The notes under the pieces: generated by a model
Database searches by the model: none
What the model saw: only the letters and a program-made list of their open reading frames with translations
What the model was told of the DNA's origin: nothing
DNA from: Acanthosepion esculentum
Lineage: Eukaryota > Mollusca > Cephalopoda > Sepiida > Sepiidae
Assembly: GCA_964036315.1 (NCBI GenBank)
Contig: OZ038507.1
Location: 61,133,002 to 61,197,001, forward strand
DNA: 64,000 nucleotides
Direction: 5' to 3'
Position numbers and translations under genes: made by a program
Shown: positions 57,731-64,000 of the stretch, piece by piece
How positions within the stretch are numbered: the stretch's first letter is position 1
Layout: every line of letters begins with the position of its first letter

Positions 57731-58135
57731 CTCTTCCCTTATTTATTCCCTTATTTATAAAACCTCTTCCCTTTAAGTCAAATACCTTCCACCCTGTTCT
57801 GGCTACTCCCTCTTCTGACTGAAACATTGAAATGGATAAATTCTGTATTAGTTTTTCGATCGAATTTTTTATTTTAGTTTTTAGTTTTTTTACCTTTCAC
57901 GGATAAATTTCTATTTCCGACAGGAACTCAGTCTATACCGGGGTTGATAAGACAGACGAATTATATTTTCGTTTATCGAAATAAGCTTATTGCTCATATG
58001 AGGTGATTTTGGATTTTATTGTGTATTAATTATTTGCTCTGTAATAATAGATACATTGAGCTCTTTTTGCAGATCAGTTTTAATATTTTAACTTACTAGG
58101 ATCTACTTGGATTATATACCAACAGATTTATTACC

Positions 58136-58140
<5 letters not shown>
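57728..58140. other. unassigned AT-rich DNA
   Basis: No element recognised. Confidence 0.3.

Positions 58141-58209
<69 letters not shown>
58141..58209. repeat. (GT)n microsatellite
   Basis: About 34 units. Confidence 0.96.
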
Positions 58210-58212
<3 letters not shown>

Positions 58213-58312
58213 ATGAGGTCATGGTTGCACATTGGCCAAGACAAGTGAAGATAACCTCGTTCTATTATTCACGCAAACATGTAAATACAAATAACGGTCA
58301 CTGAGAAAGTAT

Positions 58313-58505
58313 GCGTGCGTGTGTGTGTGTGAGAGAGAGAGAGAGAAAGAGAGAAAGAGAAGAGGAGGGAGGGAGGGAGAGAGTGGTACAGATAGACAGA
58401 AAGATAGAGTGCTAGAACGAGAAGGATAGAATGAAGAAAAGAAAGAACGGAGTAAGAGAAGGAGATAGAGATAGAGAGGGGGTGAAAGAGAGTAGAAAGA
58501 GGAAG
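58313..58505. repeat. (GT)n then (GA)n-rich low-complexity tract
   Basis: Short GT run followed by GAGA, GGGA and GATA interspersions. Confidence 0.9.
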
Positions 58506-58854
58506 TTCCACTCCTTCGTGTCAGTTTTTTATGCCATCATGAATTGATCACGTGTCAGCATATGTGGACTTGTGTACGTTCTGAGGCAAACATAGGACTT
58601 TATTACACACACATAGACACACGCGCATATACAAACAAGCACATACAAAAACAGATACACGCATACAGAAACATACACACATAGGCATATATACGCATAC
58701 ACCCAACTAACAACATGCACGATCCTCAAAAATGTATGTAAACACTGTGAAAAATACAATGCTATACATCCGGACGCACACACATACACACACTCACACG
58801 CATATACATAGACACGCACACATATATACGCACACAAATATACTCACACACGAC
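58506..58854. repeat. CA/TACA-rich simple-sequence region
   Basis: 58600-58850 is dominated by imperfect 'acacacatag', 'catacacaca' units. Confidence 0.8.
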
Positions 58855-59060
58855 AAGATGTGGCACAAGGCCAGTTTTTAACGTAAGGTGTTTCGAGCCC
58901 GTAGGCTCGGAAAAAAAATGCCCGTATACCCGGCGTCGGGTTTGTCTGCCTCCCAAACGAGATTCTGCCCTTCAGCATAGCCTCGTCTGGGTTCCTTTCC
59001 GGCCGGAGGCAGAGAGGTCGACAAAAGAGGAAGAACAGAAAGCCTTTCGTTTTAGATCAC
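58855..59060 (+). repeat. dispersed repeat shared with the Helitron candidate
   Basis: 'gatgtggcacaaggccagtt', 'cccgtaggctcgg', 'agattctgcccttcagcata', 'gcctcgtctgggttcc' match 12365-12530 in order. It is GC-rich and unrelated in composition to its flanks. Confidence 0.75.
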
Positions 59061-59071
59061 CTTATATATAC

Positions 59072-59195
59072 ATACATACATGGCCGGTACGTACTACCCC
59101 GAACTCCCCGGGCGTCAAGCCAGATTGGGAACACCGGGAAGTGCTTTGCGACCTTCGCTATTTTGTCAACATTTACTTTTTTTCTGTATTCAGCA
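59072..59195 (+). repeat. dispersed repeat 'family W', copy 2
   Basis: 'cgtcaagccagattgggaac', 'accgggaagtgctttgcgac', 'cttcgctattttgtcaacat'. The most complete of three copies. Confidence 0.7.
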
Positions 59196-59258
59196 CTCTT
59201 TTAAGAACAGTATTTTTATTTATTGGAACTTATTCCGTATACACTCATCCTATACTTT

Positions 59259-59262
<4 letters not shown>

Positions 59263-59329
<67 letters not shown>
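59263..59329. repeat. (TA)n microsatellite
   Basis: About 33 units, immediately before the left inverted repeat of the Penelope fragment. Confidence 0.96.
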
Positions 59330-59331
<2 letters not shown>

Positions 59332-59385
59332 AAAAGACAAAACAAAATCCGAATATGCAAGTTTACTGTTTTAATGTTGTTTTAC

Positions 59386-59434
59386 TGTCGACGTCAGACG
59401 TTTCGGTCTAGTAGACTATCTTCAGGACATGGTT
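59386..59434 (-). ncRNA. hammerhead-like motif, left arm
   Basis: Minus strand: TGTC, CTGAAGA, an extra T, stem II AGTCT/AGACC (one mismatch), GAAA, stem III ACGT-CTG-ACGT, C17, GACA closing stem I (4 pairs). It differs from the right-arm copy by one stem II base. The extra base after CTGAAGA is unusual for a canonical core. Confidence 0.6.
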
Positions 59435-59561
59435 ATTAGAAACATACTTAGTATTAGACGATATTTAAGTCAACATGAAGAGACGATAGACAGAAGACTA
59501 GTCAGAAACAGAACAACTGAAATTCTAAAGTCAACGTTCCCTTTTTTGGGATTCGGTCACT

Positions 59562-59858
59562 TTGAGATATGTGGGGGAAACAGGTAGGTCCGTAAAATCT
59601 CGTGTTTCCGAACATAAACGAGATATTCGCCTCGGTAATTTAAATAATGCTTTATTTGTACACTTAACTAAATCTGATCATAATTTCGATTTTGACTCTG
59701 TGAAGATTTTAAAATATATCCATAATAAAAACCTTAGACGGATTTATGAGGCAGGCATAATATCCACTTCACGTACGGTAAATACTAGACCCGGCTACTT
59801 TAACATCTCCCCTTTCCTGGCAAGATTAATGCTTGACAAACGTACTGATAAGCTCTAG
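59562..59858 (+). CDS. GIY-YIG endonuclease domain of a Penelope-like element (fragment)
   Basis: An uninterrupted 98-codon frame begins at a chance ATG. It reads YVGETGRSVKSRVSEHKRDI, the second half of the GIY-YIG motif (here Y-V-G), with the catalytic Arg of 'R..EH' in context. The remainder (NALFVHLTKSDHNFDF, AGIISTSRTVNTRPGYF, ISPF) is the usual Penelope C-terminus, ending at a natural stop. In Penelope-like elements this nuclease nicks the target for reverse transcription. The first part of the motif and the reverse transcriptase are missing because the left inverted repeat replaces them. No internal stop suggests fairly recent insertion, but it cannot be functional alone. Confidence 0.85.
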   Translation: MRYVGETGRSVKSRVSEHKRDIRLGNLNNALFVHLTKSDHNFDFDSVKILKYIHNKNLRRIYEAGIISTSRTVNTRPGYFNISPFLARLMLDKRTDKL

Positions 59859-60074
59859 ATTCAAATAGAATTCCTCTTTTCCTCTTAAGATAAGGTCTCT
59901 TTCTTGGGAGCGCGTTTTCGCAGCATCGCCCGTGCGACGCCAACGTGACCGAATCCCAAAAAAAGGGAACGCTGACTTTAGAATTTCAGTTGTTCTGTTT
60001 CTGATTAGTCTTGTGTTTATCGTTTCTTCATGTTGACTTAAATATCGTCTAATCCTAAGTATGTTTCTAATAAC

Positions 60075-60122
60075 CATGTCCTGAAGATGGTCTACTAGAC
60101 CGAAACGTCTGACGTCGACAGT
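60075..60122 (+). ncRNA. hammerhead-like motif, right arm
   Basis: TGTC, CTGAAGA, one extra T, stem II GGTCT-ACT-AGACC (five perfect pairs), GAAA, stem III ACGT-CTG-ACGT, C17, GACA closing stem I. All core groups are present. The single extra base between A9 and stem II is the only departure. Confidence 0.65.
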
Positions 60123-60219
60123 AAAACAACATTAAAACAGTAAACTTGCATATTCGGATTTTGTTTTGTCTTTTTCATATTTTTCATCAGACCGTCGGAT
60201 CTACATCCACATATTTGCT

Positions 60220-60222
<3 letters not shown>

Positions 60223-60316
<94 letters not shown>
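60223..60316. repeat. compound (TA)n(GATA)n microsatellite
   Basis: About 29 TA units then about 9 GATA units. Confidence 0.95.
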
Positions 60317-60317
<1 letters not shown>

Positions 60318-60382
60318 TACTTCCAAACATCCGCTTTGAAAGCCTTAATAAAATGTATTTATTTATTTATTACCTACAATCA

Positions 60383-60452
60383 GGGAGGTGGGTAAGCCTG
60401 ACTGGGAGACTCGGACAGTGCTTTGTGACTCTCGCTATTCTCAGCTTGAAGC
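60383..60452 (+). repeat. dispersed repeat 'family W', copy 3
   Basis: 'aagcctgactgggagactcg', 'gacagtgctttgtgactctc'. Runs directly into the hammerhead segment. Confidence 0.6.
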
Positions 60453-60466
60453 AATCGGATGTCTAG

Positions 60467-60510
60467 CCACACTGATGAGCTGTAATACAGTGAAACAGGC
60501 TTGTATGTGG
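60467..60510 (+). ncRNA. hammerhead ribozyme, complete core
   Basis: Stem I CCACA/TGTGG (five perfect pairs), CTGATGA (60472-60478), stem II GCTGT-AAT-ACAGT (60479-60491, four Watson-Crick pairs and one G-U), GAAA (60492-60495), stem III begins ACA and closes TGT around 'gget'-type loop GGCT, with A17 at 60505 as the cleavage position (GUA triplet). Every conserved core base is present. Related but mutated copies are at 14508-14558, 28223-28275 and 28453-28500. Expected function, from the family: self-cleavage of the Penelope-type transcript. Confidence 0.82.
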
Positions 60511-60513
60511 ATA

Positions 60514-60540
60514 TATATATATTTATATATATATATATAG

Positions 60541-60614
<74 letters not shown>
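60514..60614. repeat. (TA)-rich and (GT)n microsatellite
   Basis: Interrupted TA to 60552, then about 31 GT units. Confidence 0.94.
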
Positions 60615-60616
<2 letters not shown>

Positions 60617-60634
60617 AGGCAGCAATCCTTCTTT

Positions 60635-60918
60635 CATGCACATTTCATTAAAAACGACTGACAAGGTGCTTTTATTTAGTTTTTTATACAATTTCTCATG
60701 CGATCTAATAATGTTTTTTCTAATCGATTTCTAATTCTAACAGTTAAAATATAATCCCTGAAAATGGCTAAATGTATAGCCGAAAGCGCTCGGATAAAAA
60801 GAACATTCGGACAGTTTTCACATAATTTATCATCCGAAAAGAAAAACATTATTAGATCGCATGATAAATTGTATAAAAAAACTAAATAAAAGCACCTTGT
60901 CAGTCGTTTTCAATGAAA

Positions 60919-60925
<7 letters not shown>
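60635..60925. mobile_element. Penelope-type foldback, loop with degenerate hammerhead-like core
   Basis: Arms of about 85 bases ('atgcacatttcattaaaaac', 'gactgacaaggtgcttttat', 'tcatgcgatctaataatg' and inverse) enclose about 120 bases. The loop holds 'ccctgaaaatggctaaatgt', 'atagccgaaagcgc': CTGAAAA instead of CTGANGA, GGCTA/TAGCC stem II, GAAA. The related segment at 27988-28020 shows the same module. Confidence 0.7.
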
Positions 60926-60997
<72 letters not shown>

Positions 60998-61175
60998 AAG
61001 AGATCGAAAGTACTTGGGAAATGAATATAAAAGAAATTTAAACATAGCACATTTCTCTAATCCTTTAATATCACTACACAAAAGGTCATTCGTGAGTAAG
61101 AAGGGATTATGTTAAAAATTAACAAACATAATTTGTGTAATTTATTCAGTCAGACATGCCTGTCTAAATACACAA

Positions 61176-61227
<52 letters not shown>

Positions 61228-61320
61228 AACGATAAAAATTATTAGAAAAATCAATTAAAATCTTCAGACACACTGGGTTGTAGATTAATATTCTTATGCT
61301 TTTATTATTATTATTTCATT
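60926..61320. other. TA tracts and unassigned DNA
   Basis: (TA)n at 60925-60981 with a short GA run, and (TA)n at 61180-61221. Nothing else recognised. Confidence 0.5.
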
Positions 61321-61370
61321 TATATTCCTCGACTAGTTTCGACCAACATGGCCATCATCGGGAGAGAAAA
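61320..61370 (-). ncRNA. hammerhead-like motif (weak)
   Basis: Minus strand 'cccgatgatggccatgttgg', 'tcgaaactagtcgagg': a CGATGA core remnant, a GGCC/GGTC-type stem II with mismatch, GAAAC and the ultrashort stem III ACT-AGT-C. Penelope hammerheads often have 1-2 base-pair stem III, but the C3-U4 positions are altered here. Confidence 0.4.
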
Positions 61371-61558
61371 AAATGTCTCTGCTTGCTATAGCAGTAAACT
61401 ACAGAAATGAATGTCTTGTTGAAGAAAACGAACGTTTGTCTGTAGTTTTCATTTGTTTTTTTATTGTTTATTTATTTATCTTTTTAACATTCCTTGTGTT
61501 GGTCAAACAGTCTCTTTTAAGTTGTCATTTGAGATAAGAGCTATATTCCCTTTTTTTT

Positions 61559-61631
<73 letters not shown>

Positions 61632-61721
61632 ACTCAAGTATAGGATTGGTATATACGGAATAAATTCCAATAACCAACAATTATTATTCTTAAAAGAGTG
61701 CTCAATACAGAGTAGAGCAGA
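61371..61721. other. unassigned DNA with (TA)n at 61562-61626
   Basis: No protein or repeat recognised beyond the TA tract. Confidence 0.4.
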
Positions 61722-61951
61722 TATAATTATTTATTTAAATATTATAACATAAATATGTTATAAAATCACTACAAAAATAGCCATTTTGTTTCAACACCTC
61801 CGGTGTCTTAAAGACATGTTGAATGTAGCAAAATCTGCAGATTTATTCTACATTCAACATCATCACTTGATAAGACACCGGAGGTGTTGAAACAAAATGG
61901 CTATTTTTGTAGTGATTTTATAACATATTTATGTTATAATATTTAAATAAA

Positions 61952-61959
<8 letters not shown>
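61722..61959. mobile_element. perfect 89-base foldback of Penelope type
   Basis: 61722-61810 and 61871-61959 are exact inverse copies over 89 bases. The 60-base loop itself contains an inner inverted pair 'atgttgaatgtag' / 'ctacattcaacat'. In the right arm, 'cttgataagacaccggaggt', 'gttgaaacaa' gives an ACACC/GGTGT stem II and GAAAC after a degenerate TTGATAA. The structure runs into (TA)n at 61957-62021. Perfect arms imply very recent origin or gene conversion between arms. Confidence 0.9.
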
Positions 61960-62021
<62 letters not shown>

Positions 62022-62027
<6 letters not shown>

Positions 62028-63119
62028 CACTTACACACTCACACATATATATATTCGTGTGTGTATATATAATACTAAAGGTAAACGTCTTTAAAGACAT
62101 TTTGTGTCGATTACTTTTATTGATCGACTTTTCCAAATTGCGAATAATCTTTCTTAGATAAGGAGGAAATTCTGCCCGAAATTGTCCGAATTTCATTTCT
62201 TAAGTTGTAATCAGGGTAGGCTGAGGCGATTGATAGGTTTCGTAGAACTGGTGAGGGTAGTGGCGTGGACACAAGAGTCTTGTGATGTAGTTGAGCGTCT
62301 TCATTCAAACCAAATTTGTTAATGACATCATAGAACTTTAAACAATTTTTGTAAAAAAAATCAGCTCTAATGTACACTTATGAAACAAAGATAAAAACTG
62401 ATCTAAAAAATTCCATTTGTAGATATTCTGATTAACTATAACTGCAATAATTTTGCCACGTCTCCATAAATATGTCAACTATTTCGTTCTAATTCTTGGC
62501 TTCTAAACTACAACAGGGAATGCCGTGAAAAATATTAAACTGTTGTTATTAAACGTTTCCCTGGCGTAGACGTGTAAATAGTTTGTTTTATTTTTATTTA
62601 TTTATTTATTTATATATTTATTTTACCGAAAGTGTCTTTTTCAGACATGGACGTATAAACACGTCGAAAACATAACGTTGAAAAATCAAGTTACAGACGT
62701 GTTTATACGTCGATGTTGATTATTTTTACGCCGTTCTCAGCTTGAAATTAGTCCGATTGTCAACTGATACATCTGGTGGAGATGTTAGCCACCGGTCGGG
62801 TACTTCAAAGTGCCTCAGTTTCTTAGGTACTATATTAAAGACAAATAAAAAAAAAAATCGTCTGAAAATAAAACGTTTTTCCAAAAATAATTGGCGGAGA
62901 AGAGGTTAATAACATCATTCAAAGTGGTAAACTCTTTTCCTCATCTAAAATATGTTGTTCTTAAATAATTAAATAATATAAAAACAAACACTTATCAATA
63001 ACGCGTTCTCTAATTACATACTCAACAAGCAAATCAAATTTCATTTAAACAACAACACTTTTAACAATAGCTTAATCATAAACATATTGACAATAACGTT
63101 ATTAAAATATATTACCAAA

Positions 63120-63120
<1 letters not shown>
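62022..63120. other. unassigned stretch
   Basis: A frame at 62117-62377 (-) reads balanced composition (PSPVLRNLSIASAYPDYNLR, ISGRISSLSKKDYSQFGKVD) and looks protein-like, perhaps the start of a Penelope or other retroelement frame, but I could not recognise it. An inverted pair 'cgtataaacacgtc' / 'gacgtgtttatacg' sits at 62649-62712. The rest is AT-rich. Confidence 0.35.

Positions 63121-63123
<3 letters not shown>

Positions 63124-63170
<47 letters not shown>
63124..63170. repeat. (TA)n tract then poly(T)
   Basis: About 16 TA units, then about 18 T. The T run is the inverse of the LINE A poly(A) tail. Confidence 0.9.
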
Positions 63171-63173
<3 letters not shown>

Positions 63174-63695
63174 GCGTATCACCCCAAGCAAGGCTGGAGG
63201 CCACTATCACGCAAGGGGTTATAGAAGGGTTGGAGGAAGAGCAGATAGGAGTGGTAAAGGAGAGGATGTGGAGAAAGAGAAAGACAGTGGGTCGATCAAG
63301 GCAAGGGGGTTACAGAAGATTTGGAGCGAGAGCAGATAGGAATGGAAGATGAAAGGATGTGGAGAAGGGAAGTGGATAGATCAAGGCAACTGGAGATGTC
63401 GATTGACGCTACGCTTAAACCGTTGGAGATTGTATATGTCAGGGAAACAGTAATAGGGAAGGGAGTTCCATAGGCGAGATGTGCGAGACATGAAGCTATT
63501 GGAGTAGAAGAGACGTCTACATCTAACAGTTTCAACGGTGTAGGGGTGGGAACGGGATGCCAGCCTCGTAGGACGTTTAAATTCACGAGGCCTAGGGACA
63601 AGCGAAAGCAGCTCCTCGGAGCAGTTACCGTGAAAGTTCTTGTAAAAAAGGCAGAGCGAGGCAACAAGACGAAACAGCAACAAAAACAAAGCATG
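63165..63695 (-). mobile_element. LINE A 3' end, copy 3
   Basis: Inverse of 2640-3335, starting at 'aagcgtatcaccccaagcaa' (3' end) and extending to 'gcagctcctcggagcagtta'. The minus-strand frame at 63381-63689 reads FYKNFHGNCSEELLSLVPRP, SRTSRLWNSLPYYCFPD and VNRHLQLP. It is 5'-truncated near 63695, where a palindromic MITE follows after about a dozen bases. Confidence 0.87.
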
Positions 63696-63708
63696 ATATA
63701 TCGATATA

Positions 63709-63895
63709 CAGTGTAACCCGGATATAAGAGAGTTTTCAGGACCGGAAACGAAGTCTCTTATATCCGGGTTTCTCTTATATCCGGGTTTGGTCTATTATAT
63801 AGACATTAACACAGGCTCTAATTTGGGACCAGAGAAAATCTATCTTATATCCGGGTTTCTCTTATATCCGGGTATCTTATATCCGGGTTACACTG
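63709..63895. mobile_element. palindromic MITE, copy C
   Basis: TA on both sides. CAGTGTAACCCGGATATAAG ends inverted, 'cttatatccgggtttctctt' blocks inside, centre 'acaggctctaatttgggacc'. The three copies are close in length (184, 203 and 187 bases). Confidence 0.92.
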
Positions 63896-63897
63896 TA

Positions 63898-64000
63898 TAA
63901 AACTAGTTGATAAGAACAAATAGCGCCAGTTCACGAGATTCGAAGACGGATGCTTTTAGTCAAAACACACAGGTTTCAATCGCTCGAATCCACGTTTAGG
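63898..64000. other. unassigned edge
   Basis: No feature recognised in the last 100 bases. Confidence 0.3.

Larger units (their letters stand above)
59335..60175. mobile_element. Penelope-like fragment with ~220-base inverted repeats
   Basis: The left arm (59335-59552) is the inverse of the right arm (59943-60173): 'aagacaaaacaaaatccgaa', 'gacgtcagacgtttcggtct', 'acatggttattagaaacata', 'caacatgaagagacgata', 'ttggga ttcggtcac'. Between the arms lies the GIY-YIG open frame. Each arm carries one hammerhead-like motif, in opposite orientation. Inverted terminal arrangement of the repeats is known for Penelope-like elements. A (TA)n tract lies to the left and another to the right (60223-60281). 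Confidence 0.85.

Overview
The window looks like non-genic nuclear DNA from an invertebrate animal. It is AT-rich, has no operons or long open frames, and is packed with (TA)n, (GT)n, (GATA)n and (CTAT)n tracts and decayed transposable elements of metazoan type (Penelope-like, jockey-like LINE, Tc1/mariner, hAT, piggyBac, Merlin, Helitron, tRNA- and 5S-derived SINEs). I could not assign a lineage. I found no cellular protein-coding gene. Every readable protein similarity belongs to a transposon, and most other open frames are microsatellites read as Ile-Tyr or Ser-Ile-Tyr-Leu repeats.

Layout. 0-13 kb: GATA/GT microsatellites, a LINE 3' end, a cluster of hAT-like copies (3.6-5.7 kb), the first two palindromic MITEs (6.6 and 11.5 kb), 140-bp and 115-bp tandem arrays, a 27-bp minisatellite, SINEs and a Helitron candidate. 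13-29 kb: SINE copies, hammerhead-bearing Penelope remnants, a Tc1 deletion derivative, hAT elements (one with a perfect 8-bp target duplication), a piggyBac-like MITE and a 5S-derived SINE. 29-43 kb: two mariner relics, a Tc1 transposase 3' half, two LINE families and a degraded Penelope-like reverse transcriptase with a GIY-YIG end. 43-47 kb: mostly unassignable AT-rich DNA. 47-56 kb: a minisatellite field holding a solo LTR, a Merlin-type element with its own target duplication, a pogo/Tigger-like MITE, a foldback and a tandem 5S/tRNA chimeric SINE array. 56-64 kb: a Helitron, a Penelope GIY-YIG fragment between inverted repeats, hammerhead ribozymes, an 89-bp perfect foldback, a third LINE 3' end and a third palindromic MITE.

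The most interesting signals are: (1) hammerhead-like cores recurring in foldback structures of Penelope type, one of them (60467-60510) complete at every core position; (2) a 785-bp Merlin-type element whose interior is a tandem array built from its own terminal sequence; (3) a 5S rRNA/tRNA chimeric SINE array fused at one repeated junction; (4) minisatellites nested inside several DNA transposons; (5) a SINE core and tail shared across families with different RNA heads. Coordinates of decayed repeats are approximate unless a terminal repeat or target duplication fixes them. All calls come from reading the sequence, with no database search.
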